Source of the DNA: Mesostigma viride
Lineage: Eukaryota > Streptophyta > Mesostigmatophyceae > Mesostigmatales > Mesostigmataceae
NCBI GenBank assembly: GCA_009746045.1
Contig: RPFO01000359.1
Span: forward strand, 504,662-568,661
Reading direction: 5' to 3'
Length of the DNA: 64,000 nucleotides
The notes beneath the pieces were generated by a model. It was given only the letters and a program-made list of their open reading frames with translations. It ran no database searches and had not been told where the DNA came from. The position numbers were made by a program, and so were the translations under genes. Positions 53,348-64,000 of the stretch are shown piece by piece. Numbering within the stretch: position 1 is the stretch's first letter; each line of letters starts with the position of its first letter.

Positions 53348-53499
53348 CGTATATTGCGTAACAGCTGCGGAAAATCATATCAGCCGTGTGCGTCGTAGAA
53401 AGACGCGTCGATTGTGATATTCACGGCTAAATTCGGTGCTCAAACGTGAAAGTTATGAGCTCCGCCGTCAGCCATGGCTACTCCTCGTGGCTCATATTG

Positions 53500-54435
53500 T
53501 TTCATCGATATCATGACAGTATACGTACAAAACTTCGAATCTGTCATGCCGGCTCCTCGGATCTGTCATGCTCCCATTGGTTAACTCGTAAAAAATATCC
53601 ATTTACCCGGAAAAGTTAGTTGAGTTGAGTTGAGTTTATTCCCGCGCCGGCGTCCGACAGGGGTGGACGAGTTTAATTAAATTCTGATTTGGCACGCCGC
53701 AAATAGTGAACACCATTTGCGCTCAGTGCCGGGTTTAATTAAATAATTAACTAATTAGTTAACAGTGAATCCAACGGCTGCCGGTACGGTCCTTCCTTAT
53801 GGGGTGGCAAACAAGGTGAGCCACTGCGTTGAGAGCGTTCGGTTGAGCAGCTCAGTGATACTTGACCCCTAGTACATACATTAATTAATTAGTACATAGA
53901 CCGGGGAAATGTGGAACTCAACTCAACTCCCCGGCCGGCCGGTCACCATGTAAGACCTGACTGATCTTTCTGCCATTCATGATTCAGTATAAAATCAAAG
54001 GCTGCAAACGCAGCTCAGACTGCAGTAACTCACTGGTCATATTGATGAGAGGTCCCCACCAATTGTTTGCATGTTCATGACTACATCAGCTGCTATCATG
54101 ACGGATGGCAATGACCGCGTGATGTCCAAATTATCTCTGCCGGCTGCCCAGCCCGCATCATGATGTCCGTTAGTGCGGCGTGCCGGTGGGCCGGGCTCAG
54201 CCAGGCTGGGCAACAACAATGACAACCGCAATTCAGTTCTAAATTCAACAACAACAATTCTTTGAAGGCATAGTTGTCTCCTTGACTGAGGTTGTCTCCT
54301 TGATAGTTGTCTCACTTCATATCACCCGGCTACCACATTATACACATTCATGGGTAACCAGCTGGTCGATACGACGTGGTACCCCTTCACCTAACGCTAC
54401 TATTCCCATTGGTTAATAAAAAAAAACCATTTGCC
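53500..54435. other. Spacer with short duplications, no gene
   Basis: GCTCCCATTGGTTAACTCG with ATTTACCCGGAAA at 53570-53615 is repeated in modified form at 54402-54440 (TTCCCATTGGTTAAT, CATTTGCCCGGAAA), just before the AAC array. GTTGAGTTGAGTTGAGTTT at about 53620 is inverted at about 53915. GTTGTCTCCTTGATA occurs at about 54283 with close repeats. Confidence 0.45.
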
Positions 54436-54438
54436 CGG

Positions 54439-55447
<1,009 letters not shown>

Positions 55448-55529
55448 TACATATTAGTCAACAACAGTGCTGCGTAAACGGAACCGCAGGATAACAGTGC
55501 TGCGTAAACGGAACCGCAGGATAACTGGA

Positions 55530-55763
55530 TTCCGTTGGGAGGCCTCGAAGATATTATCTGTCGTAATAGATCTTACAGTACAAAGCGTCGATTCGATGAG
55601 ATTCGATGAGATTCCATGAATATCCAAACAAACGAGAAAAGGCGCGCATCCATCGGTCCACGTTGCTTTCGACGTACCGACATGCATTTTACGACGGACA
55701 TCGTGTTGTGGGGAGGGCATCAACAGGTGGTAGTTCGGCGGTTGTGCGGCGTGGGCAACAACT

Positions 55764-55802
<39 letters not shown>

Positions 55803-56184
55803 CAACAACAACAGATTTCAGTTAGGTCAGGGTTAGGTGTAGTTCCTGGAAATTGGAATCTGGACTTGGCCTGTTTATCAACGCACCAAGTGGCTTCCTC
55901 TGGAGTTGCCAGTCATTTGTATCCTGTAAGGCAGCGTTATAGAACAGTGGCTGGCGATGACTGTCGACGAGAATGACAGGTTTGAGACATGGCGCCAGGG
56001 GCCGGCACAAGGATCGGCCTTGAGATTTTTTCTGCGGGCATAAATAAGTGGACCACGAAGGTATTTATGCCATGTTCCGTCTGCGATCAAACAAATCCTT
56101 GCATTGCCAACCAACGACTGTACCATCTCTCGAGAAATTGCTACCCAACTCCCTTGCGGTCTGAGCTTCATCAACCACAAAGCG
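55530..56184. other. Upstream region of the TPR gene
   Basis: Contains the short AAC run and GGTTAGGTGTAG but no recognisable repeat or gene. It probably holds the promoter and 5' UTR of the gene at 56185; no clear TATA box in a convincing place. Confidence 0.35.
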
Positions 56185-57990
56185 ATGGGAGTCACGTCTT
56201 CAACGCTCTGGCCAAACACTCGAACCAGTTTGACTGGCAATGTCGATCTGGTTGGTGATCGGCCCGCACACTCCAAATCGTACAGCGATTCCTCGAGCAA
56301 CGAACGCAAGGCCAACGAAGTGCTGCGCAGCTCGTCCTTTCGCTCGGCTCAAGCTTGGAATGACCCAGACGACCCCGAGTGTTCGCTGGCCGCGCTATTC
56401 ATGCAGGCCCCGGACGCCAAGAAATGCTTCCTTGGGCATGCTGGGCAGCCATCCAGGGCAAAAGTGCCCAAGCGATGGAGCCGGACCGCCGTTCATCCAT
56501 CTTGCAAGGTACTAGACAAGGCCGCTGCTACCTCACCCCAGGGGGCACGGGCCAACCGTTTGGTAGAAAAGGCGGCCGTGACATCGATCCTCGCCCTCCT
56601 CGACATGCTCGAGACCAGCCTGCACGTCGGCCGTTCCCGGCTCGACCCCGCGGACGCCCCCACCCTCGCCGAATGTCGGCACATGGTCGGCGGTTCCGTC
56701 CCCGATGTCCGTGGGTGCGCGGCCCGCCTGCACGCCCTCGCAGCGCGGGTCCAAGAGTCCATCGAGAAACTCGGCCCACTTTCTCGGCCCCAGCCCGAGC
56801 TCGAGCTGATTCAGCTCACCGTCTTGCGTGTCCGCGAGGCACTCCCCGATGCCCATCTCGAGCTGGCCCAGTCCTTGATGTCCCTGGCCCAGCTCTGCCA
56901 CTCCCAGGGCCGCTTCGACGAGGCGGTCTCCTACTTCCTCCGCCTGGCGTCCGTGGTGCGCACGTCACTGGGCTGCGAACACCCCGATTTTGCCGTCGCG
57001 CTCAACTTCCTCGCGGAGAGCCTGGGCCGTGCGGGGCGCGTGGCTGATGCTCTAAATACTTGCAAACGCGCGGTGGCGGTGGCCACGCTCGCGCTGGGGG
57101 CGGCCCACCCGCACACGCAGGGCTACCGGCGCAACCTGCGCGTGCTGCAGGGTGCGCAGGAGAGGCAGCAGAAGCCCGGCGCTACCATCCACTCCTCCGG
57201 TAATGTGGCCAGCGTTCACCCCGGCAGCTCTCACACCCACAACATGGGTGCGTACACTACGGATGCCCACGCCGGTGCCTTTGCTCATGCCCAACCGCAG
57301 GTCACCCCCGCGGGTCACATCGCCGTGCCGGGCGCGCATCCCGCAACAAGCATGCAGTCCCCCCTCTCGATGGCCATGGTCACACGCAACACCTCCGCCG
57401 CCCTCGCGGACGCGCTCAGCCTGCAGGTCCGACCCAGCGGCGTGCGTGTGAGCGGCATGAGTGCATGGGACGTGACCGCCACACCGGGCAACTCCCCCAC
57501 TGCCCACCGGACCAACAATGCCAGCGACAGCTTCAGGGCCGGCGCGTGCGAGAGCTTTAGGGCCGGCCGCACCCAGGTGTCTCCGGGGGATGCCCGCGAC
57601 AGCATTAGGTCATCTCCGAGCGATCTCATAGCCCACACGCATGCCTTCCCCCCCACGCCGTCCAGCTCGGGCCGCTCGCATCTCCGGCCCGTGTCGCCCG
57701 CGATTGACATCGCCATCGCGCTGTCACGTGTGGCATGCATCGTGCCGCCCGCCGCCGCGGCCCACAATGCCCCCCACACCCCCCATGCGCCGCCCCCGCC
57801 GCTGGGCCACAAGCGGCGGCGGTCCGGAGGGAGCACCGGCTCCCTGTCGCTGCGCAGCCTCTCGCCGTCGCTCTCCGACATGGGCTCGATCAGCGAGAGC
57901 TCCGAGGAGGGGTGCGGCAGCCCCACGGCGCCAGGGTCCCATCAGGGTGCCACCCCGCCGGGGGATGGCTTCTGGGACAGCAAGGCGTAG
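56185..57990 (+). CDS. TPR protein with predicted N-myristoylation and long disordered tail (paralogue 2)
   Basis: I place the start at ATG 56185, giving 601 residues (MGVTSSTLWPNTRT). An in-frame ATG lies 81 bp upstream, but this start gives Gly 2 and Ser 6 as in the paralogue. Residues 128-200 form the helical region (ILALLDMLETSLHVGRSRLD), and two kinesin-light-chain-like TPRs lie at about 228-260 (LAQSLMSLAQLCHSQGRFDE) and 270-303 (AVALNFLAESLGRAGRVADA). Residues 325-601 are low complexity, with Ser/Pro/His stretches, a basic GHKRRRSGG patch and an acidic, Ser-rich SISESSEEG. The region is much more GC-rich than its surroundings. Probably a protein-interaction scaffold; its partner is unknown. 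No intron is needed. Confidence 0.8.
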   Translation: MGVTSSTLWPNTRTSLTGNVDLVGDRPAHSKSYSDSSSNERKANEVLRSSSFRSAQAWNDPDDPECSLAALFMQAPDAKKCFLGHAGQPSRAKVPKRWSRTAVHPSCKVLDKAAATSPQGARANRLVEKAAVTSILALLDMLETSLHVGRSRLDPADAPTLAECRHMVGGSVPDVRGCAARLHALAARVQESIEKLGPLSRPQPELELIQLTVLRVREALPDAHLELAQSLMSLAQLCHSQGRFDEAVSYFLRLASVVRTSLGCEHPDFAVALNFLAESLGRAGRVADALNTCKRAVAVATLALGAAHPHTQGYRRNLRVLQGAQERQQKPGATIHSSGNVASVHPGSSHTHNMGAYTTDAHAGAFAHAQPQVTPAGHIAVPGAHPATSMQSPLSMAMVTRNTSAALADALSLQVRPSGVRVSGMSAWDVTATPGNSPTAHRTNNASDSFRAGACESFRAGRTQVSPGDARDSIRSSPSDLIAHTHAFPPTPSSSGRSHLRPVSPAIDIAIALSRVACIVPPAAAAHNAPHTPHAPPPPLGHKRRRSGGSTGSLSLRSLSPSLSDMGSISESSEEGCGSPTAPGSHQGATPPGDGFWDSKA

Positions 57991-59090
57991 GCGCGCGTGG
58001 CGGGGCTCTGCTGGCAGCGGGGCTTGATCGCCTAGCCACCACGGGAGGGCACGTCGTGAGGATGAGGATGACACCAAGCCCCCCTCAAGGCGGGGGGTGC
58101 ATTGTGTTTATAGTTTCTGCGATTCCAGGGTGTGCGCCGGGAGAAGGCTGCCTGCCCCACTCTCGTTGGGACCAACCGCCGTTCGTGTGTTAGCCCGCCC
58201 GAGATGGTGAATGGGACCAACCTCAGTGGCAAGTCTCGTGTGCGTTGGTGCATGGGCTGTTTACATTTCCCACACTCCAAGGCTTGGGGGCTGGGGCATG
58301 CGCCGTGTATATACAGTGCTGGGCCCCATCCTGGACATGTACAGAGTGAGCGTAGTGCTTTTTAGAGACCTTTCTGCGCGGGCTTAGAGCCTGGTGTTTT
58401 TGAGGTGTTTTTTAAGGCACGGTGGCAGATGAGGAAGCTGCAGATAAGGAGGATGGTTTGTCCACAGTGGATGCCACCCATTCTGCGCCCCATTTGAACT
58501 TTTTTGATGCCATTCGAGCCTGGGGAATAATTCGCCTGACAAGCAGGCACGCTGGGCCGGTGTGTGCAGCTAGGCCCTAGGAGCTGTAGCAATATTTAAT
58601 GGGTTCATAATCAATAATTGCGACAAGTTGAGCAGTATTGGGACTCCAGCAGAACGCCGACTTGGTGGGTCCAGGCGACCACACGACATACTGTGATTGG
58701 GATTTCTCCGCACTGCATGGCGGATGGAGATGCCAATCAAAGTCAGTTCCTTTGATGTCAGCATTTTTGTATGTAAATACTAGCTACTATCGGTATTGAA
58801 AATTAGAATAATGTGTAACCACAACTTAAATTCAAATTGAATGAAATTATATTCTTATATATCCTTATTTTCTACGATTGGCTCGAGGCATATTTGTCTC
58901 GTTTCTCGTTTTCAGGATTAAATCAACAAAGTAGAATTTCATTAAAAAATAAGTTACACAGCCATTTTAAGTCACCCAGGTAAAGCTTTCGTGCTGAAGC
59001 CGTACGTCTCATCAAACACACCATAATATCTAGACATGCATATCTGTTTTCACATGGACCTCATGAAATCACATCATCCCATGGCACGCA
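57991..59090. other. Downstream of the TPR gene; no gene recognised
   Basis: GC content falls towards AT-rich DNA after 58,750. The first few hundred bases are likely the 3' UTR. No repeat family seen. Confidence 0.4.
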
Positions 59091-59187
59091 TTTCTGCATT
59101 CATTTGTGCTGGGTTTTCTGCTCCAGTTCAGACTCATGAGACTCGCTATCGCTGTCCACCAAAATAGGGCGTTGCTGCTGCTCATTG

Positions 59188-59421
59188 TTATTGCGGCCGT
59201 GTACCAAGTGCTTTCTCAATGAGAGAGTCATCATCCAAGTACTTGTTGCGCGGATGGCGTCGCACCTCATCGAGGATGGCGTCCATGACTGTAACAGCAT
59301 CGTCGCGTCGCTGCAGCAACACGATGTTTTCTGGCATACGCGGGCTTTTGGTTCCCGCCGCACATTTGTAAGTGCTGTCCTCCGGCTTTTTGCCTTTGCA
59401 CCGTGTGCAGTTCTTGGACAT
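59188..59421 (-). CDS. Cys-motif protein fragment in repeat R copy 3
   Basis: Open frame of 77 codons from ATG at 59421: MSKNCTRCKGKKPEDSTYKC, AAGTKSPRMPENIVLLQRRD, DAVTVMDAILDEVRRHPRNK, YLDDDSLIEKALGTRPQ. It is the longest and cleanest version of the motif in the window, with C-x2-C followed by another Cys 15 residues later. A small zinc-binding or DNA-binding element is possible. Family not recognised. The helical tail after the motif is absent from the other two copies. Confidence 0.45.
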   Translation of the reverse strand: MSKNCTRCKGKKPEDSTYKCAAGTKSPRMPENIVLLQRRDDAVTVMDAILDEVRRHPRNKYLDDDSLIEKALGTRPQ

Positions 59422-59800
59422 TTGGAATCATGGCATGGCTAACGTGATGACTGACTAGCTAGACCTTTTCAGTGGTTTTCCATTTGCGGGTATTTCCTCG
59501 TAAATGGTGGGAGAGCGATCGCAGCAATGGTGCTCACCACTAGACACTCCCGGCCAGTTAGGCTCGAAACACACGCCCTGATTAAGCATGCTGTTTCCGG
59601 CCCCACCGTCTAGGTCATCTAGTCGCTCTACACGTAAGCCAGCCATAATTTCAATGCACAAGGCTACACATTTCCATTGATCACCATTCATCTTCATCAT
59701 CCTGAACGACTCGAACACGCGGACAAGATAACGGCAGGCTAGAGCTACCATGGTCCGGATTCTCCCGATTTCTGGCCTGCGCTGGTTGTCTCCTTGATCA
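59290..59800 (-). repeat. Dispersed repeat R, copy 3
   Basis: Nearly identical to copies 1 and 2 and ending in GGCCTGCGCTGGTTGTCTCC. It contains an open minus-strand frame (59455-59859) with FRMMKMNGDQWKCVALCIEI, VERLDDLDGGAGNSMLNQGV and EEIPANGKPLKRSS. This frame is broken in copy 1 (stop in GVCF) but open here. A real protein-coding origin is likely. Confidence 0.7.
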
Positions 59801-59984
59801 GTAACAGCGCTCGCTCTAGATATGGCACGTGCAATCACATGCAGTGAGTGGTCACCCAACTATGGCGCTACCATGATCTCAAAAGCAGATTGCGCACGGG
59901 GATAGTCCAGCTAGACCCCTTCCATAGTAGTACACTCTCCTACCGTCCTGACCATGCAGGAATTTGGTTTCCTCCTGCCAACCA

Positions 59985-60170
59985 TGCAGACAAGTGGCCA
60001 GTCTTCATCGTATGTGATAGCGTCCTAATAAGGTTTGGCTCGCGACTAATCCTTGCATGATCGTTGAACCAGCACACGGCTGCACTTTTGGTAAGCTGTA
60101 CGCATTGAGACACAATGTGTGAGATTCATGCAACATACTCGATCTATCTCCTACTTTTTCCTTTATCTTC
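59985..60170 (-). pseudogene. Unrecognised coding repeat, copy 2
   Basis: Minus strand: TKSAAVCWFNDHARISREPN then LIRTLSHTMKTGHLSAWLAG, matching the pattern at 48103-48354 (WF, H, IS, PNLI, TL, H, KTG). Stops occur upstream. Non-functional in this form. Confidence 0.45.
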
Positions 60171-60425
60171 GATCTTCGTCAATACAATGTTCATACAGAA
60201 TGTCGAACCCAGCTTAATTTTCCGATTTCAGGGGTACCCAAACATACCCGAAAAATTGGTCTTGTGGCGCTTGGTACCCTCCGTAGTTTTAATGCTCGAT
60301 GTCTTGCTAAATGCCGACTTGAAAGGTACAAAGTCTCCTCGACTTCACCACCTCGTCTTCATCTTGCATGAGCCTCGTTCACGTCCACCTCGCCTTGCAT
60401 GGTCTTCTGCCTGCACACAAAATGC

Positions 60426-60690
60426 ATTAATTAATTAATTAATTAAGAACATAACTCCGTTGGGAGTATATGTAGCACATAGCCCAGAGAAGGGGCATGT
60501 ATGAGCCTATAATACATTCTAAGCTACTTCCTGCAAGGGTGGGAATGTAAACAACACTTGCTCTAGGTGCCCCAAGGGCACCTGCATCCCCATGATCTAT
60601 CAAGCTATGCCCAGCTATAAGGGTTGTCTCTTTGATAAGGGGGAGCCTGTCATCGGGGGGAAGATCAGCATAGCTATACAACAAGATGCA
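60426..60690 (-). mobile_element. 3' UTR-only copy of the ORF1-only family (minus)
   Basis: TTAATTAATTAATTAAGAAC and ATAACTCCGTTGGGAGTATA at the left, then AGAAGGGGCATGTATG, CTCTAGGTGCCCCAAGGGCA and TCATCGGGGGGAAGATCA, matching the family 3' UTR. TTGTCTCTTTGATAAGG is inserted or has replaced sequence near 60628. Confidence 0.7.
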
Positions 60691-60699
60691 TAGGCGACG

Positions 60700-61290
60700 C
60701 TGAAACAAGGAAATTAAGACCATAGACGATCAAACTTCTAATTAGACGGTCGGCTGAAAAACATTTCTGGATGAAAATGACGGACAGTAAAACCGTGGCA
60801 GATTCCTAAAACATGGCAGATTATAAACCAATGTCTCGTTTGAGATTATAAACCAATGTCGTGACCACCATGGGCGTTCCTTGCATAGGCTTCCCTGCAT
60901 AGTCCACCACTATCCTTATGAATTTAACGGTTGACACTGCTCTCAGCTAATTTCTTTCATGTCATCGCGCTCTTTTAATTTGATCACGTCGGACAGATTC
61001 ACCCGCGCTCGACAGACTTTGTGCTTATATATTCAACCAGGACTGTGGGAAACTTTGCGAACTGAAGACGTGTTAGAATCCCTGAATGCCTCTGTGGCCT
61101 TGTACGTCGCCATCACCCCGCACTCCCGCACCTGCCAACCACCGCCAGTGGCTTTTTTTGTGATGCCTGTGCTCGCGCCGTCTTGCTTTCGTCCAACATG
61201 AAAGACGCGACGCGCATTCGCTGTCGCCTTTGGATCGACCAAAGGACACGCACTTAGAACTAACCCTACTTACGAAGCGAACTTGAAATA
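60700..61290. other. No feature recognised
   Basis: AT-rich in the first half. No repeat family, gene or transposon end that I can support. Confidence 0.4.
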
Positions 61291-61299
61291 CTTACTCGT

Positions 61300-61610
61300 A
61301 AAGCTAAACGTCCTAGGACCGTAACTCGAGAGCCATCAAGTAGAAAGAGGTCCGGCGGTGGCTGAGTGAGACCAACTGCCAGGGCCTCGGTCTTCTTGCT
61401 GACCTCGAGCCCCACCTCAGCACACGGGCCGCGATTGCGAGGCAGTCAAGCCATGTCTGCACGTGCTCAGCTTGTCCTCGAAAAGGGTGGTGTCGCCTGC
61501 ATAGATGATTTTTGCTAGCCGAATCTCCGTGTCCACCCCGCCATGCCAGAAATGGTTGGCGACTTTCACCCCTGGTTCCCTACCCACAATGCGAGCAAAC
61601 CTATGAATGG
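61300..61610 (-). pseudogene. LINE reverse-transcriptase fragment
   Basis: Minus strand: FARIVGREPGVKVANHFWHG, then TEIRLAKIIYAGDTTLFEDK, then GLEVSKKTEALAVGLTQPPP. It matches 28040-28300 of the LINE, but the catalytic YADD is YAGD. No 3' UTR or tail is attached, so it is an old fragment. Confidence 0.75.
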
Positions 61611-61649
61611 AAGCCGCATTCATTACACGTGAGTTATCACATGAGAAGA

Positions 61650-62420
61650 CCACTTATTAATAAATTACACGTACACATGTGCGTTACGTGAGCATAAATC
61701 CTCAAAGGTGTGGACGTGGAGATGGTGATGGAAATGAAAACTATCGAGCTAAAACAAATACCCCATAAATTAGTTGATAGGCAGTTACGGGCCATGTTTA
61801 CCAGATATATGACAGCAAAGGAACTCTTTTATTAAATTTGCTATTTTCTGGGACATATTGCAACATCTGGGTCTAACAGCGTCCACATTTATGCTGGGCC
61901 TAATGGTGTAGCATGCAGAAGCCATCCATTCAAAGACCCTTGCAACTGATTTGCAACCTCAGCCTCTTCCACCCTAGTTTCCTTCTCCTTCCTTGGGGAT
62001 CCATCATGGGATACATTTCCATAGACCAACGAACCTGGCCTTCTATCTCATCCCTAGCTAGCTCGAGAGGGCCTCCTGGCTACGCCCGTAGTTGTTGCCA
62101 GGTACCAACTCGCAAGGGCACCCTAATGGGCTCAAGGGTTAACTTCTAACACAATCGATCTGCAGCGCTCAAGCCGGCAGAAGTGTTCAAAAGGTCATCC
62201 ATCATGGGATGCCCTCACGTTGATTGTAGACTGCACCTCATGTGCATCCTACAATAACCCAAGTCCCTGCACGAAGACCTACATGAAGACCTCCTCACAA
62301 GAATCCAGGTCGCGTATTCATGGAGCATAGCGTACTGCTTGCGGGGTGTAATCACAGAGTGAAAAGATGAATCCTTGCTGGCGCGTAGTCTAAAAGGCTG
62401 GGCGTATTTGCGCAGGCCAG
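61650..62420. other. Region downstream of the protease gene, no gene
   Basis: Likely contains the 3' UTR of the minus-strand gene next to it. No other feature seen. Confidence 0.4.
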
Positions 62421-62424
62421 ACTT

Positions 62425-62650
62425 CTACTTGCTGGGCGTCATGAGCGCAGCCACCACGGCCTGCGGCCCCACCAGCTCCGACTCGTCCTTCTTGGGCGCG
62501 ACCATGGGTAGGTCGACGCCTGGTGGCATGTTGGCGCGGATCACCTCCTCCAGCTTGCTGCCTGTGAGGACCAGGTCGCGTGAGAGCAGCTCCACCACCG
62601 CGTTGATGGGGCCGCGGAGCTCACGCACGAGCTGGCGCGCCTTTTGGTAC
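62425..62650 (-). CDS. FtsH/M41-type metalloprotease, last exon
   Basis: Minus strand, starting after a TCCCGCAG acceptor at 62651. It reads YQKARQLVRELRGPINAVVE, LLSRDLVLTGSKLEEVIRAN, MPPGVDLPMVAPKKDESELV and GPQAVVAALMTPSK, then stop. The helix pattern A-x-x-L-V-x-x-x-R-x-x-I then L-L-x-x-x-x-L-x-G-x-x-L-E-E matches the end of FtsH/M41 proteases, which degrade membrane and misfolded proteins in organelles. The splice with the exon at 63446-63646 gives a continuous VNERYQKARQ with correct phase. The HExxH zinc site and AAA domain would lie beyond the right edge of the window. Confidence 0.65.
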
Positions 62651-63445
62651 CTGCGGGACAAGCGGGCGGGTGCCGCATGGTCGCAAGCATGGGGTGGCAG
62701 GCATGAGGTGGCAACACATATATCGTTGCACCCTCTAGATTTCAGGCCTGCGCTGGTCGGCTCATGGATACCATGGTCACTATACTAGAGTATCCAGGCA
62801 TGCGCTGGTTGTCTTGTGGTTACGTGTGGCAACGCAGAAAGGGGTCGCGTCAATAATTAGGAAGGAAGCGGCGGCTCCAATATTTGAGGGCAGGGAAGCA
62901 GGCAGTTGACCAGAAGATGACAAGGAAACAAGAGTCGTATTACATTTGACGCGTGAGAGGGTGGTAAACCTACAAGTTTGGACAGCAAGTACAAAGTCCA
63001 CGCAGATGACAGGGAAGCGCCCATTCCCCATCTCTACCTCCATTACCCCTTCTCAGCCCCCTCCACCACCCCTTCCTCAAACTCCTGCCATCAGGATGCC
63101 ACAGCAGGAAGAATGCCATGGAGGATGAATGCCATGAGGACCATCATTCCTGACCATCCCGCCACTCACCTCCCGTTGACCCCCCCCCCCCCCCCCCTCC
63201 CCCCTTTCCTCAACTTGTTGACCACATCTGCTTCCCCGGCGTGCCACCTCTTGTTGACTCACCCCCCGTTCTTGCTCCATCCCCCCTGCCTCACCTCTCC
63301 TCCCCCACACCTCCCACCTCCCCTCCCTGCTTCTCTTTACCATTACACTCGGACTCTCGTTCATGAGCTCCTCCACCACCCTACCGCGCATGGGCCCACC
63401 TCTCGTTGACCAGCTCCTCCACCACACTACCGCGCATTCACCCAC
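62651..63445 (-). other. Intron of the protease gene, with poly-C run
   Basis: Bounded by GT (63444-63445) and AG (62651-62652) on the minus strand; 795 bp. It holds a run of about 17 C at 63181-63197, C-rich simple sequence, a duplicated CCTCCACCACNCTACCGCGC stretch at 63370-63440, and two partial GGCCTGCGCTGGT words (62747, 62797) like the edge of repeat R. Confidence 0.65.
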
Positions 63446-63646
63446 CTCTCGTTGACCAGCTCCATGGTAAGCCGGTCGACCTCGGCCATGGTGCGCTGTG
63501 CCGGCTGGTAGCGCGTGCCCCACGTGTGCCGCTCGTCCAGGCCGTCCAGCCCCATCACCTGCCCGCTCACTTTCATCTCGCTGCCCGTGCGGTGGTAAAT
63601 GGGCACCTCCGTGTATGGGACGAGGCCCAGGTCGCTCTGCCCACAG
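63446..63646 (-). CDS. FtsH/M41-type metalloprotease, penultimate exon
   Basis: Starts after a CCCCCTGCAG acceptor at 63647 and ends at GAGAG before a GTGGGT donor. It reads CGQSDLGLVPYTEVPIYHRT, GSEMKVSGQVMGLDGLDERH, TWGTRYQPAQRTMAEVDRLT and MELVNER. In M41 proteases the segment after the catalytic helices has a G-x-S-x-x-L-G pattern and, later, an I/V-D-x-x-x-x-x-L-V-x-x-x-Y-x-x-A helix; GQSDLG and AEVDRLTMELVNERYQKA fit both. Other AAA-associated proteins cannot be fully excluded. A further upstream exon is expected to the right but is not recognised before 64,000. Confidence 0.65.
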
Positions 63647-63659
63647 CTGCAGGGGGGCG

Positions 63660-64000
63660 AGAGACATGCCGGGGTATCCGGGTCGTGGTAGTGGGTGGTA
63701 AGGGTGGTGGTGGGAATAGGGGCAGGGGTACGATTACAACATACAAGTTGACATGAAGGGAATTCTATAAGGAGTACTCATGACTGCGGGCTGATGGATG
63801 CAGTAACTCACTAAGGTTATATTGATGAAGTGAAACAACCACATGAAGCATTGTTAGAGAGTGGTGGAGTGGTACTTCGATAACATCCCAAGAGGCTGTC
63901 GAGGCATGCCGCGTCCCACGAGGCATTCCACGCGATCATGTGACAATGTCGGACCCTCAGCCTCATGATGTGCCAAGGCGTTCTGGGGTACCCATCACAA
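63660..64000. other. Probable intron of the protease gene at the window edge
   Basis: No further exon is recognised. GATGCAGTAACTCACT with ATATTGATGA resembles 54022-54050. Confidence 0.4.

Larger units (their letters stand above)
48358..53490 (-). mobile_element. ORF1-only element (minus), interrupted by a LINE fragment and a piggyBac-like element
   Basis: The 5' leader is at 53400-53490 (AGCCATGGCTACTCCTCGTG) and the ORF1 start (MSKRLSTQRSLAAALSNENT) at 53347. ORF1 continues to 52465, breaks at a TTAA, resumes at 49859 and ends near 49290. The 3' UTR runs to the TTAA tail at 48358. Inserts: piggyBac-like 49860-52464 and LINE 48577-48914. Without them the element is about 2.2 kb, which fixes the family's full length. 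No RT or endonuclease. Confidence 0.83.

Noticed and set aside
57315..57926. Minus-strand frame opposite the TPR gene tail
   Set aside because: A shadow of the GC-rich coding strand; codon pattern and paralogue similarity support the plus strand only.
63077..63667. Long minus-strand frame across the protease intron
   Set aside because: It is in a different frame from the exon and runs through poly-C and simple sequence; the spliced frame gives conserved protein instead.

Overview
The window looks like repeat-dominated nuclear DNA of a eukaryote, most likely an alga or other protist. The evidence is a tyrosine-recombinase (DIRS-type) retrotransposon, a full LINE with an apurinic-type endonuclease, several DNA-transposon types, a roughly 170-bp satellite, and one conserved gene split by a spliceosomal-type intron. 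There are no operons, bacterial promoters, rRNA or tRNA genes that I can see. I cannot name the species.

Layout. 1-10,870: 170-bp satellite blocks alternating with 109-bp tandem arrays and two copies of a Tudor-like coding fragment; the whole cassette repeats with a period near 6.04 kb. 10,900-12,345: decayed GIY-YIG nuclease reading frame (minus strand). 12,372-17,824: tyrosine-recombinase retrotransposon (minus strand) with split direct repeats, gag-like and RT/RNase H/recombinase frames. 18,550-19,055: first of three copies of a dispersed repeat with a Cys-rich reading frame. 19,150-29,390: a single full-length LINE of about 5.4 kb, stretched to 10.2 kb by three insertions (a 5'-truncated LINE, a hAT-type transposon, and an ORF1-only element that carries further insertions). 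29,400-32,660: truncated ORF1-only element, a TTAA-flanked piggyBac-like element and a small MITE-like repeat. 33,484-34,464: TPR gene (minus). 35,553-39,454: a defective PIF/Harbinger transposon. 40,300-43,290: LINE and ORF1-only copies. 43,300-46,500: no clear gene, with diverged satellite monomers at the end. 46,556-53,490: another LINE ORF1 and an ORF1-only element interrupted by a LINE fragment and a second piggyBac-like element. 54,440-55,446: about 1 kb of pure AAC repeat. 56,185-57,990: second TPR gene (plus), a paralogue of the first. 59,100-61,610: more repeat copies. 62,425-63,646: the last two exons of a probable FtsH/M41-type protease gene (minus).

How it fits together. The retroelements share one 3'-end design: a short hairpin around CTCCC-CAAC-GGGAG followed by a (TTAA)n tail instead of poly(A). 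The same end is on the LINE, ORF1-only elements and a unit with the Tudor-like fragment, so one LINE machinery probably mobilised all of them. Removing each insertion with one copy of its target duplication restores continuous reading frames, so the order of events can be read from the sequence. Host genes are few: two TPR paralogues with predicted N-myristoylation starts, and the protease gene.
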